NCBI GenBank assembly: GCA_964385045.1
Contig: CAYLNM010000087.1
Location: 1 to 18,387 of the forward strand
Reading direction: 5' to 3'
DNA from: CAYLNM01 sp964385045
GTDB taxonomy: Bacteria; Planctomycetota; Phycisphaerae; Phycisphaerales; SM1A02
Length of the DNA: 18,387 nucleotides
In this document: piece after piece, positions 7,441 through 14,699 of the stretch
How positions within the stretch are numbered: position 1 is the first letter of the stretch
Layout of the letters: every line of letters starts with the position of its first letter
Notes under the pieces: generated by a model
Seen by the model: the letters and a program-made list of their open reading frames with translations, nothing else
Databases searched by the model: none
What the model was told of the DNA's origin: nothing
Translations under genes and position numbers: made by a program

Positions 7441-8699
7441 GCGTCGGGGATGGTAGCGGGGGCGGTCGCGCGATCCGCGGGCGCGGCGCGAGCGCCCGCG
7501 TCCGTGCCCTCGCCCGCCGCGGCGTCCGCCCGGCGGCGTCGCCCGAGCACCACGACGATCGCGATCGCGGCGACGCCGGCGGCGGGCAGCGTCGCCCCGG
7601 TCACGCGGCCGATGAAGCCGAGCTCGTAGAGCGGGGCGAGCAGCAGGCACGCGAGCAGGACGGCGAGCGAGTCGCGACGTCCCTCGCCCGCGGCGGCCGG
7701 ACGGGCGACCAGCCACAGCACCGCGGCGGGGAAGACCAGGCCGTAGGCGGCGAGGAACCGCATGTAGGTCGGCTCGCCCACGAGGACCGGGCTCCCGGCG
7801 GCGGCCGCGAAGCCGAGGCCGATCGCGAACGGCCCGGCGAGCAGGGCGGCGCGGACCGGGGCCGAGCCGCGGGCGTGGACCCGCAGCTCCCGCAGGTGCG
7901 CCCCGGTGGTGAAGGTCGCCTGGAGGCCGAGGTGCAGCAGGGCCCAGGTGCCGAGGACGGGCGCCGGCCGGAACCACAGCACGCAGGTCAGCCCGAGCAT
8001 CACCGCGAAGGCGAGCCCGAAGACGCCGAAGGCGTGGGTGCCCGGGGCGGTGCGGTGGGCCCGCAGGAACGTGAGGTCGAGGTAGGGGCACAGCAGGAAG
8101 CCGAGCACGATGACCGGCACCAGCGTGGCCAGCTCCAGACCGTCGCGCACCGCCGGGATCTCGGGCAGCGTGCTCGGGCGGACCACGAGGACCGCGAGCA
8201 CCGTCAGGCTCACGGCGTAGGTGCCGGCGGCGAGCCCGAGCCACGCCCGGTCGCCGAGCCGCGAGAGAAGCCCGGCGACGACGGCGAGTCCGAGGACGAG
8301 ACCGGCCCCGAGCAGGGCGGGGGAGGACGCGGCGTTCGCCGAGGCGGTCGCGCCGGCCGCCGCCGCGTCGGCCGGCAGCAGCCGCGCGGCGAGGAACGCG
8401 GCGAAGAACGCGTGGTAGGCGACGGTGACGAACGAGAAGGCGAGCGTCCACGGACGGTGCCGCTCGATGATCGCGCGGGCGCGGTCCGGGGTCCGCAGCA
8501 CGTAGCCGAGGGCCGCGCAGCCGAGGACGTTGGGCACGAGGAACGCCACGAAGCCCGCCCAGCCGTAGCGGTCGAGCAGGATGCGCGGCAGGTACATCCC
8601 GATCACCCACGTCCAGCTGCACGCGCAGAAGAGGCCCCACAGGGGCCACCACCGCGACGTCGAGGCGTCGGGGGCGTCGGCGTTCGGGGAGGCGTTCAC
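7437..8699 (-). CDS. Polytopic inner-membrane protein, function unknown
   Basis: A 420-residue integral membrane protein with about 12 hydrophobic helices (roughly 17-38, 47-68, 86-108, 127-146, 152-173, 187-205, 222-242, 248-266, 283-301, 312-332, 344-363, 370-386). A short polar N-terminus and an Ala/Asp-rich C-terminal tail flank them. The first helix is distinctive, with WWPLWGLFCACSWTWVIGMYLPRILL (15-40) containing two Cys and four Trp; CPYLDL (204-209) lies after helix 6. The helix count suggests a secondary transporter or sensor channel, but I recognise no transport-family signature. The GTG at 8699 overlaps the upstream stop by GTGA; a longer in-frame reading towards 8978 is Arg/Pro-rich and lies inside the upstream gene, so it is rejected. 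Its stop overlaps the FIST start in the same way, which argues for tight co-expression. Confidence 0.75.
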   Translation of the reverse strand: MNASPNADAPDASTSRWWPLWGLFCACSWTWVIGMYLPRILLDRYGWAGFVAFLVPNVLGCAALGYVLRTPDRARAIIERHRPWTLAFSFVTVAYHAFFAAFLAARLLPADAAAAGATASANAASSPALLGAGLVLGLAVVAGLLSRLGDRAWLGLAAGTYAVSLTVLAVLVVRPSTLPEIPAVRDGLELATLVPVIVLGFLLCPYLDLTFLRAHRTAPGTHAFGVFGLAFAVMLGLTCVLWFRPAPVLGTWALLHLGLQATFTTGAHLRELRVHARGSAPVRAALLAGPFAIGLGFAAAAGSPVLVGEPTYMRFLAAYGLVFPAAVLWLVARPAAAGEGRRDSLAVLLACLLLAPLYELGFIGRVTGATLPAAGVAAIAIVVVLGRRRRADAAAGEGTDAGARAAPADRATAPATIPDA

Positions 8700-9391
8700 G
8701 CGTCGCCGCGGGCGCAGGACTCGGCGGACGGGTCGGCGGCGGGCTGATCGGACGCGGGGCGGCCGTTCCGCCGGCGGCGCTCCCGCCGGTCGCGGATGTG
8801 CGACTTGGGCGTGCAGTGGAAGGTGATCTGGCAGCGGCCGACCCGCCGCTCCCGGCCCTTGTCCTTCACCTGCTGCCGAATCTCGAGCTCGAGGTCGACG
8901 TTGAACTCGCCGCCCTCGGCGATCTTGGACTCCACGTCCTCGGCGTTGACCACGTGGTACACGGCCGGGCCGTAGCACGGGCGGAGAAAGCGGTAGCTCA
9001 TCTCCTTGCAGACGACGGCGTACTCGCTGCCGCAGCGGGCGAAGAGGTACATGCCCGCGGCGACCTCGGAGTTGCCGAGGAGGGCCGCCCCGGCCATCGC
9101 GTTGTACCAGTTGCGATTGGACCGCTTGAACGGCAGCACCGCGGTGAAGCGGCGCTCGTCGATCCGCCGCATCGAGATGCCGGAGCGGAAGGCGAACGGC
9201 AGCCAGATGAGCGAGCAGACCCGGTGCCAGAAGTTGTTCCGGGTGCTCAGGCGGCTGACGTACGCCTCGAGCCGCTGCATCAGCGACGGCTTGCCCGCCG
9301 GGCGGGCGGCATCGGGCGACACGGTGGGACGGGTCTCGACGACGGACACGGCGAGGCTCCGGGACGACGCCCGAGGGAAGCGAACGGCCAT
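8696..9391 (-). CDS. Hotdog-fold thioesterase-like protein (DUF4442/PaaI-like)
   Basis: A 231-residue protein with one hotdog-like domain (about 55-195). The run SNRNWYNAMAGAALLGNSEVAAGMYLF (91-117) has the polar-then-small-residue helix layout of DUF4442 and PaaI-type acyl-CoA thioesterases. It is followed by the strands YAVVCKEMSYRFLRP (124-138) and FNVDLELEIRQQ (163-174). N94, Y96 and N97 lie where this family places polar residues, but no catalytic residue can be named with confidence. The N-terminal 37 residues and the Arg-rich C-terminus (about 196-231) look disordered. The ATG at 9391 is weakly supported. M38 (9280) is an alternative that would still keep the domain. It is first in the three-gene unit, so its substrate may relate to what the membrane protein moves or FIST senses. 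The family call is by eye. Confidence 0.6.
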   Translation of the reverse strand: MAVRFPRASSRSLAVSVVETRPTVSPDAARPAGKPSLMQRLEAYVSRLSTRNNFWHRVCSLIWLPFAFRSGISMRRIDERRFTAVLPFKRSNRNWYNAMAGAALLGNSEVAAGMYLFARCGSEYAVVCKEMSYRFLRPCYGPAVYHVVNAEDVESKIAEGGEFNVDLELEIRQQVKDKGRERRVGRCQITFHCTPKSHIRDRRERRRRNGRPASDQPAADPSAESCARGDA

Positions 9392-9409
9392 CCTGCGGGC
9401 CGGGCTCTC

Positions 9410-9418
9410 ATCCTAGCA
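9410..9418 (-). promoter_or_regulatory. Candidate extended -10 promoter of the hotdog/membrane/FIST unit
   Basis: On the minus strand the sequence reads TGC-TAGGAT, an extended -10 form (TGn plus TAnnnT), ending 18 nt before the ATG at 9391. No -35 match is visible, which fits an extended -10 promoter. It would drive all three genes. Confidence 0.4.
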
Positions 9419-9532
9419 CCGGCCCGAGGCCGGGCTCCACGGCATCCCGCGGCGGCGGCCATCCCGTGACCCCGCTCGTGCGGCCGGCCCCCGGCGCGGA
9501 CGCTGCGGCGTGTGTCCGAAAGGCCGACCCAC

Positions 9533-9586
9533 GATCCGGGGGCCGAGATCCGGGGGCCGAGATCCGGGGCCGAGATCCGGGGCCGG
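9533..9586. repeat. 13/14-bp tandem repeat (GATCCGGGGGCCGA)
   Basis: Four consecutive copies: 9533-9546 and 9547-9560 (14 bp), then 9561-9573 and about 9574-9586 (13 bp, one G fewer). The last copy is diverged at its end. Confidence 0.85.
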
Positions 9587-9620
9587 GGAAGCAGGGCGGT
9601 GGCGGGGCGGTGCCAGCCCG

Positions 9621-9664
9621 GCGGCCGGTCGGCGGCCGGTCGGCGGCCGGTCGGCGGCCGGGCG
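9621..9664. repeat. 11-bp tandem repeat (GCGGCCGGTCG)
   Basis: Three identical copies at 9621, 9632 and 9643, and a fourth at 9654 with one substitution. The array ends 32 bp upstream of the TACAAT box at 9696. Confidence 0.9.
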
Positions 9665-9695
9665 AGCCGCGGAATGGGGGCACTCGACCCGCCCG

Positions 9696-9743
9696 TACAA
9701 TCGCCGCCCGGCCGGGCGTCACTCGTCCCGGGCGTCCTGGAGG
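9696..9743 (+). promoter_or_regulatory. -10 box and Shine-Dalgarno that fix the gamma-glutamyltransferase start
   Basis: TACAAT at 9696-9701 is a good -10 hexamer. GGAGG at 9739-9743 lies 7 nt before the in-frame GTG at 9751. Together they place the start at this GTG and not at the longer open reading from 9466. No -35 hexamer is recognisable. Confidence 0.5.
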
Positions 9744-9750
9744 CTCATCC

Positions 9751-11853
9751 GTGCCGCGACTCGTCCGCCGAAGCCCCGTCCGTCCGGCCGCGTCCACCGG
9801 GCGGCGTTCGCGTCCGGGAAGCCTGGCACCGCGTCCGCGCACGGCCGTCTCCGGGCTCGTGGGCCTCGTCGCCGTGGCCGTCGTCGCCGCGACCGACACT
9901 GCCGCCGCCGCCGCCGCCGCCACCGCCGCCGCCGGCACCGGGGCCTCGTCGTCGCCCGCCGTGCCGCCGCGTGCGATGCCGGCCCCGCCGGCCACCGCCC
10001 TGCGCTCCACCTCCGCGCCCGCGGCCGCCGCCCTGCGCTCCGCCGCCGCCATCGTCCCGCCGGCCCCCCCGAGTCCGGCGGCCCGCGCCGCCCCCGAGCG
10101 GCCGCACGCCGCCGCCTTCCCGCGGGGGGCCGTCGCCGCCGATCATCCCCTCGCCTCCGAGGCCGGGGCCTCCATGCTGCGGATCGGCGGCAACGCGGTG
10201 GACGCGGCGGTGGCCACGAGCTTCGCCCTCTCGGTCGTGCGGCCCGACTCCTGCGGCATCGGCGGGGGGGGCTTCATGCTCGTGCACCTGCCCGCGGCCG
10301 ACGGCGCCCCGGCCCGGACCGTCGCGCTCGACTACCGCGAGACGGCCCCCGCGGCGGTGGGCCCGGACCACTTCGTCCGCCTCCGCGACGCCGGCCTGCC
10401 GGACGACGCGAGCCGCACCGGCGTGCACGCGGTCGGCGTGCCCGGGACCGTCGCCGGCCTGCTCACCGCCCACGCCCGATTCGGCCGGCTCTCGCGGGCG
10501 ACCGTGATGGGCCCGGCCATCGCCCTCGCCCGCGACGGCTGGACCGCCGACGCGCACCACGTGGCCGCGGCCCGGCGGCTGGAGGCCCGCGTCGCGTCGG
10601 CCCCGCACGCCCTGCCGCGGGCGGCGTGGATCCGCGAGCGGCTGGGCCGGTCCGGCCGCATCGCGGTGGGCGACCGGCTCGAGAACCCGGAGCAGGCCCG
10701 GGCGCTGGAGCTCATCGCCGCCGACGGGCTCGAGGCCTTCTACCGCGGCCCCATCGCCGAGGCGATCGTCCGGGTGATGGAGGACGCCGGCGGCCCGATG
10801 ACCCGCGAGGACCTCGCCGCCTACGCCCCGCGCCCGCTGGAGCCGGTCGCCGGCACCTACCGCGGCCGCACGGTGCTCTCGATGCCGCCGCCCTCGAGCG
10901 GCGGGGTCGCGATCGTCCAGACCCTGGGCATCCTCGAGCGGCTCCGCGCCCGCGGCATCGCCGGCGAGGGCCCGAGCGACCCCGCCCGCATGCATGCCCT
11001 GGCCGAGGCCCTCAAGCACGCCTTCGCCGACCGGGCGGAGTTCCTCGCCGATCCGGACTTCGCCGCGGTGCCGGTCGCGGAGCTGCTGGCGCCGGAGCGG
11101 CTCGACCGGCTCGCCGGCGAGGTGGATCCGCGGCGGACCCGGCCGCCCGAGGCCTACGGCGCCGCCGGGGCGCCGCCCGAGGACGGCGGCACCAGCCACG
11201 TGTCGGTGGTCGACGCGGACGGCATGGCGGTGGCCTGCACCGAGACCATCAACCTCGCCTTCGGCTCGATGGTGCCCGTGCCCGGCTTCGGCTTCGTCCT
11301 CAACGACGAGATGGACGACTTCACCACGCTGCCGGGCGAGGCCAACGCCTTCGGGCTCGTCCAGTCGGCCCGCAACGCGCCCGAGCCCGGCAAGCGGCCG
11401 CTCTCGAGCATGTCGCCCACGATCGTCCTCGACGCGGACGGCGCGGTCGAGATCGTCGCGGGGGCGAGCGGCGGGCCGCGGATCATCACCGGCACGCTGC
11501 AGGTGATCCTGCACGTGATCGACTTCGGGATGGACGCGGCCGGGGCGGTCGAGCATCCGCGGCTGCATCACCAGTGGCGACCCGACGTCCTGCAGCTCGA
11601 GCCGGCGTGGCGCGCGTCCGCGCCGGGCGACGGGGGGGCGGCGGGCGAGCGCGCGGCGGCGACCGGCGCGGGCGCGGGCGCGGACGCGGACGCCCGCGCG
11701 GGCGCCGCGGCCCCGGTGCCCGCCCTCGAGGCGCGGGGCCACGTCGTCGGCGAGCGGGACGAGGTCGGCGCGGTGCAGGCGATCATCGTCATCGACGGCG
11801 CCCGGCACGCGGTGAGCGATCCTCGCAAGGGTGGTCGGCCGGCCGGGCACTAG
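9751..11853 (+). CDS. ggt: Gamma-glutamyltransferase (gamma-glutamyltranspeptidase), exported
   Basis: Cleaves gamma-glutamyl bonds of glutathione and related peptides outside the cytoplasm, and self-cleaves into large and small subunits. The 700-residue protein begins at GTG with GGAGG 7 nt upstream. A hydrophobic segment at about 31-60 (running into poly-Ala) is the likely signal or anchor. A disordered Ala/Pro linker runs to about 125. The enzyme domain starts at GAVAADHPLASEAG. Visible motifs: GGNAVDAAVA (147-156), SCGIGGGGFML (167-177), substrate-binding R196 in DYRETAP, and autocleavage nucleophile T481 in GGTSHVSVVD. Also present are NDEMDDF, RPLSSMSPTIV, GASGGPRIITGTLQ and HPRLHHQW. 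An Ala/Gly/Asp-rich insertion of about 40 residues (about 619-658) precedes the conserved LEARGH segment near the end. Acetoacetyl-CoA synthetase follows in the same direction after 153 bp. Function is certain; the subsite insertion is unusual. Confidence 0.95.
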   Translation: MPRLVRRSPVRPAASTGRRSRPGSLAPRPRTAVSGLVGLVAVAVVAATDTAAAAAAATAAAGTGASSSPAVPPRAMPAPPATALRSTSAPAAAALRSAAAIVPPAPPSPAARAAPERPHAAAFPRGAVAADHPLASEAGASMLRIGGNAVDAAVATSFALSVVRPDSCGIGGGGFMLVHLPAADGAPARTVALDYRETAPAAVGPDHFVRLRDAGLPDDASRTGVHAVGVPGTVAGLLTAHARFGRLSRATVMGPAIALARDGWTADAHHVAAARRLEARVASAPHALPRAAWIRERLGRSGRIAVGDRLENPEQARALELIAADGLEAFYRGPIAEAIVRVMEDAGGPMTREDLAAYAPRPLEPVAGTYRGRTVLSMPPPSSGGVAIVQTLGILERLRARGIAGEGPSDPARMHALAEALKHAFADRAEFLADPDFAAVPVAELLAPERLDRLAGEVDPRRTRPPEAYGAAGAPPEDGGTSHVSVVDADGMAVACTETINLAFGSMVPVPGFGFVLNDEMDDFTTLPGEANAFGLVQSARNAPEPGKRPLSSMSPTIVLDADGAVEIVAGASGGPRIITGTLQVILHVIDFGMDAAGAVEHPRLHHQWRPDVLQLEPAWRASAPGDGGAAGERAAATGAGAGADADARAGAAAPVPALEARGHVVGERDEVGAVQAIIVIDGARHAVSDPRKGGRPAGH

Positions 11854-11859
11854 GCTCGC

Positions 11860-11878
11860 GACCGCGCGGTCCGCGGTC
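11860..11878 (+). terminator. 7-bp hairpin just after the gamma-glutamyltransferase stop
   Basis: GACCGCG (11860-11866) pairs with CGCGGTC (11872-11878) over a 5-nt loop, starting 7 nt after the TAG. There is no T-tract. It may end or attenuate the message before acetoacetyl-CoA synthetase, which has its own -10-like box. Confidence 0.35.
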
Positions 11879-11974
11879 CGCCGTCCGCGTCCGTCACGCG
11901 ACACGAGCCGCCGGGCGGCACGTCGGGACGAATGCCCTGGCCCCGGCGACCGCCGGCCGCGGCCCACGTGCCGG

Positions 11975-11999
11975 TATCCTGCGCGATCCGACACCGGAG
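11975..11999 (+). promoter_or_regulatory. Candidate -10 box and Shine-Dalgarno for acetoacetyl-CoA synthetase
   Basis: TATCCT at 11975-11980 is a -10-like hexamer. GGAG at 11996-11999 lies 7 nt before the ATG at 12007 and selects that start over the open reading from 11932. Confidence 0.4.
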
Positions 12000-12006
12000 C
12001 CTTCCG

Positions 12007-14052
12007 ATGACCGACGCCAGTGCTCCCCGCGACGCCACGTCCACGCCGCCCGTGGACACGCCCCCGCCCCTGTGGACACCGCCCGAGGCGCGGGTGCGGG
12101 AATCCCGCATGCATGCCTTCATGCAGCGGGCCGCGGTCCGGGCCGGGGCGCGCTTCGAGGGCTACGAGGACCTGTGGCGCTGGTCGGTGCGCGACCTCGC
12201 CGGGTTCTGGGAGATGGCGTGGGAGGAGCTCGACCCGATCGCCGATCGCGGCGACGGGCCGGTGGTCGACGATCCGCGGCTGATGCCGGGCGCGACGTGG
12301 TTCGGCGGCACCCGGCTCAATTTCGCCGAGAACCTGCTGCGGCACCGCGGCGACGAGCCGGCGATCGTCTTCCGCGGCGAGCACATGCACGCGACGCGCA
12401 CGATCACCCGCGACGAGCTGATCGCCCACGTCGCCGCCTTCGCCGCCGGGCTCCGCGAGCGGGGCGTGAAGGCCGGGGACCGCGTGGTGGGCTTCATGCC
12501 CAACCTGCCCGAGACGGTGATCGCGATGCTCGGGGCCACGAGCATCGGGGCGATCTGGTCGAGCTGCTCGCCGGACTTCGGCGTCGAGGGCGTGCTCGAC
12601 CGCTTCGCCCGCATCGAGCCGGCGGTGCTCGTGACCGCCGACGGCTACTCGTACAACGGCAAGGCGTTCGACTCGCTGGAGAAGGTCGCCGGCATCCTCG
12701 ACGGGCTCGCGACGCGGCCGCGGACGATCGTGGTGCCGTACCTCGCCGCCACCGTGGGCGGGGGCCCGAACGCGGGGGGCGGCGGCTTCCCCGACCTCGC
12801 GTACCTCGAGGGCGCCGAGCACTGGGACGACGTGGTGCGGCCGCACGCCGGCGCGGAGCCGGCCTACGAGCGCGTCCCCTTCGACCACCCGCTGTACATC
12901 ATGTACTCCTCGGGCACGACCGGCCCGCCCAAGTGCATCGTGCAGTCGACCGGCGGCATCCTGCTGAACCAGCTCAAGGAGCACCGGCTGCACGTGGACC
13001 TCGGCCCCGGCGACCGGCTCTTCTACTTCACCACCTGCGGTTGGATGATGTGGAACTGGCTCGTGGCCGGCCTCGGCACCGGGGCGACGATCGTGCTCTT
13101 CGACGGCTCGCCGTTCCATCCCGACGCCTCGGCCCTCTGGCGCCTCGCGGAGCAGGAGCGGATCACGCACTTCGGCAGCAGCGCGAAGTACTTCGCCGCC
13201 CTCGAGAAGGCGGGGGCGCGGCCGGGCGCCTCCTTCGACCTCGCGCCGCTGCGGACGATCCTGTCGACCGGCTCGCCGCTGGTCGAGGAGTCGTTCGACG
13301 CCCTCTACCGCGACGTGAAGGCGGACGTGCAGGTGGCGAGCATCTCCGGCGGCACCGATCTCAACGGCTGCTTCGTGGGCGGCTGCCCGCTGCTGCCGGT
13401 GCACCGCGGCGAGATCCAGTGCCGCATGCTCGGCATGGACGTGCACGCGTGGGGCGAGGACGGCGCCGAGCTCGGGCCGGGCGAGACGGGCGAGCTCGTC
13501 TGCACGCAGGCCTTCCCGTCGATGCCGGTGTTCTTCTGGGGCGACGAGGACGGCTCGAGGTACCGCTCGGCCTACTTCGAGCGGTTCCCGGGCGTCTGGT
13601 GCCACGGCGACTTCATCTCGATCAACGCCCGCGGCGGCGTGCACATCCACGGCCGCTCGGACGCGACGCTCAATCCGCAGGGCGTCCGCATCGGCACCGC
13701 CGAGATCTACCGCCAGGTCGAGCCGATGCCGGAGATCACGGACTCGATCGTGGTCGGCCAGGACTGGGAGGGCGACCAGCGGGTGGTGCTCTTCGTCGTG
13801 ATGGCCGAGGGGCACGAGCTCACGCCCGAGCTCGAGCGGCGGATCAAGCGGGCGATCCGCGAGCAGTGCTCGCCGCGGCACGTCCCGGCGCGGATCGTCG
13901 CGGTGGACGACGTGCCGTACACCATCAGCATGAAGAAGGTCGAGCTGGCGGTGCGCGACGTGATCCACGGGCGACCGGTGAAGAACCGCGATGCGCTGAA
14001 GAACCCCGAGGCGCTGGACCTGTACCGCGACCTGCCGCTGCTGGCGGACTGA
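12007..14052 (+). CDS. Acetoacetyl-CoA synthetase (acetoacetate-CoA ligase)
   Basis: Activates acetoacetate with ATP and CoA to acetoacetyl-CoA, which links ketone-body or polyhydroxybutyrate turnover to central metabolism. The protein has 681 residues, close to the family's 650-670. The N-terminal acetyl-CoA-synthetase-type cap (about 20-110) leads to NFAENLL and an adenylation domain. The ATP P-loop is YIMYSSGTTGPPK (297-309); the run TTCGWMMWNW follows at about 341-350, and later SISGGTDLNGCFVGG. The adenylating lysine is K643 in YTISMKKVELAV, near the C-terminus. The combination of IGAIWSSCSPDFG, FYFTTCGWMMWN and KKVE is typical of acetoacetyl-CoA rather than acetyl-CoA synthetases. The ATG is chosen for GGAG 7 nt upstream. 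No thiolase or dehydrogenase of the pathway lies in the window. Confidence 0.93.
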   Translation: MTDASAPRDATSTPPVDTPPPLWTPPEARVRESRMHAFMQRAAVRAGARFEGYEDLWRWSVRDLAGFWEMAWEELDPIADRGDGPVVDDPRLMPGATWFGGTRLNFAENLLRHRGDEPAIVFRGEHMHATRTITRDELIAHVAAFAAGLRERGVKAGDRVVGFMPNLPETVIAMLGATSIGAIWSSCSPDFGVEGVLDRFARIEPAVLVTADGYSYNGKAFDSLEKVAGILDGLATRPRTIVVPYLAATVGGGPNAGGGGFPDLAYLEGAEHWDDVVRPHAGAEPAYERVPFDHPLYIMYSSGTTGPPKCIVQSTGGILLNQLKEHRLHVDLGPGDRLFYFTTCGWMMWNWLVAGLGTGATIVLFDGSPFHPDASALWRLAEQERITHFGSSAKYFAALEKAGARPGASFDLAPLRTILSTGSPLVEESFDALYRDVKADVQVASISGGTDLNGCFVGGCPLLPVHRGEIQCRMLGMDVHAWGEDGAELGPGETGELVCTQAFPSMPVFFWGDEDGSRYRSAYFERFPGVWCHGDFISINARGGVHIHGRSDATLNPQGVRIGTAEIYRQVEPMPEITDSIVVGQDWEGDQRVVLFVVMAEGHELTPELERRIKRAIREQCSPRHVPARIVAVDDVPYTISMKKVELAVRDVIHGRPVKNRDALKNPEALDLYRDLPLLAD

Positions 14053-14092
14053 CGGCGGAGCGTGCCGCGGAGGCGGGATCGGCGTGGCGGAC

Positions 14093-14119
14093 CCCGGCGG
14101 GGGGGGCGGGGACGCCGGG
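14093..14119. terminator. 7-bp stem with a G-rich loop between converging genes
   Basis: CCCGGCG (14093-14099) pairs with CGCCGGG (14113-14119) around a 13-nt loop made almost only of G. The G runs (14099-14106, 14108-14111, 14117-14119) also fit a plus-strand G-quadruplex pattern. It lies 41 nt after the acetoacetyl-CoA synthetase stop, in the 107-bp convergent spacer, and could end transcription from either side. There is no T-tract. Confidence 0.35.
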
Positions 14120-14159
14120 AAGCGGCTGCGCCGCCGGGCCGGCCGCGCCGCCGGTCGCG

Positions 14160-14456
14160 TCAGTCGTTCGCGTTGATCACGTTCGGCCCCTTGCCGGCCT
14201 TCTTCTCGTAGTGACCGTCGCCCGCCCGCTGGTACTTGGTGAAGCCGAGGCGATCGAGGTTCTTGTCCGAGAGCTTCTGGTTCGTCGCGTGGTCCGACCA
14301 GTTGCCCGGGATGATCGGGGCCTGCGGGATCCGCTTCACGGGAGCGCCGGTCTCGGGGTGCTCGGTCAGCGCCGCATCGCTCATCCGCTGGACGACCTCG
14401 AAGACCTCGCCCTCGGAGCCGTCGTCGGTGATCACCTGGTAGACGTAGGTCGGCAT
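14160..14456 (-). CDS. FmdB-like small protein lacking the zinc-ribbon cysteines
   Basis: A 98-residue soluble protein starting MPTYVYQV, the hallmark opening of the FmdB family (MPTYEYxCxxCG), whose members carry a small zinc ribbon and are loosely called regulatory. Here the ribbon is gone: the protein contains no cysteine at all, and the first CxxC position reads QVITDDG. The HPETGAPVKRI part (33-43) keeps the family's strand-turn pattern. The second half (50-98, GNWSDHATNQKLSDKNLDRLGFTKYQRAGDG...) resembles the C-terminal extension I associate with planctomycete members. The start MPTY is certain from the family. GGAG lies 11 nt upstream and a TACGAT box 36 nt upstream. It stands alone, divergent from the glycosyltransferase. 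Function unknown. Confidence 0.75.
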   Translation of the reverse strand: MPTYVYQVITDDGSEGEVFEVVQRMSDAALTEHPETGAPVKRIPQAPIIPGNWSDHATNQKLSDKNLDRLGFTKYQRAGDGHYEKKAGKGPNVINAND

Positions 14457-14492
14457 CGCGCTGCGTGCTCCGGAACCTCGGGGGACGGCGTC

Positions 14493-14498
14493 ATCGTA
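14493..14498 (-). promoter_or_regulatory. Candidate -10 box for the FmdB-like gene
   Basis: The minus strand reads TACGAT, 36 nt before the ATG at 14456. It follows the same TAnnnT form seen upstream of other transcription units here. No -35 is visible. Confidence 0.3.
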
Positions 14499-14535
14499 GG
14501 CCCTCGGGGGCGGGGGCCGGGCGAAACGGGGCGAG

Positions 14536-14567
14536 ACGAGCCGACGAGCCGACGAGCCGACGAGACG
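14536..14567. repeat. 8-bp tandem repeat (ACGAGCCG)
   Basis: Three exact copies at 14536, 14544 and 14552, and a fourth at 14560 with one change (ACGAGACG). The array lies in the 258-bp divergent spacer between the FmdB-like gene and the glycosyltransferase. Confidence 0.9.
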
Positions 14568-14699
14568 GCGGTGACCGGACGGCATGGCTGGGCGTCGTCG
14601 CGGCACGTCGCGGCGACACTCGCCTCCGCCGTGCGACGGAGCGGCCGGGGCCGGACCTCGACGCCGGGCGCACGCCCTGCCGCCACCGGATCACCGGAA

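Larger units (their letters stand above)
9392..9750. other. 359-bp divergent spacer with two tandem repeat arrays
   Basis: This spacer separates the minus-strand three-gene unit from gamma-glutamyltransferase. It holds promoter-like boxes for each side (9410-9418 minus, 9696-9701 plus), a 13/14-bp array and an 11-bp array. No gene is evident. The open frame that runs from 9466 into the transferase gives a low-complexity Arg/Gly/Pro extension created by the repeats. Confidence 0.7.

Noticed and set aside
8700..8978. An upstream extension of the membrane protein
   Set aside because: The translation is Arg/Pro-rich and lies within the hotdog gene; the GTG at 8699 gives a clean overlap and a normal first helix.
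9466..9750. A longer N-terminus for gamma-glutamyltransferase
   Set aside because: The extension is encoded by the repeat arrays, and a strong Shine-Dalgarno precedes the GTG at 9751.
9745..13968. A 1407-residue open frame on the minus strand opposite gamma-glutamyltransferase and acetoacetyl-CoA synthetase
   Set aside because: It is a mirror of two certain genes in a GC-rich genome, and its translation is His/Arg/Asp/Val-rich without any domain.
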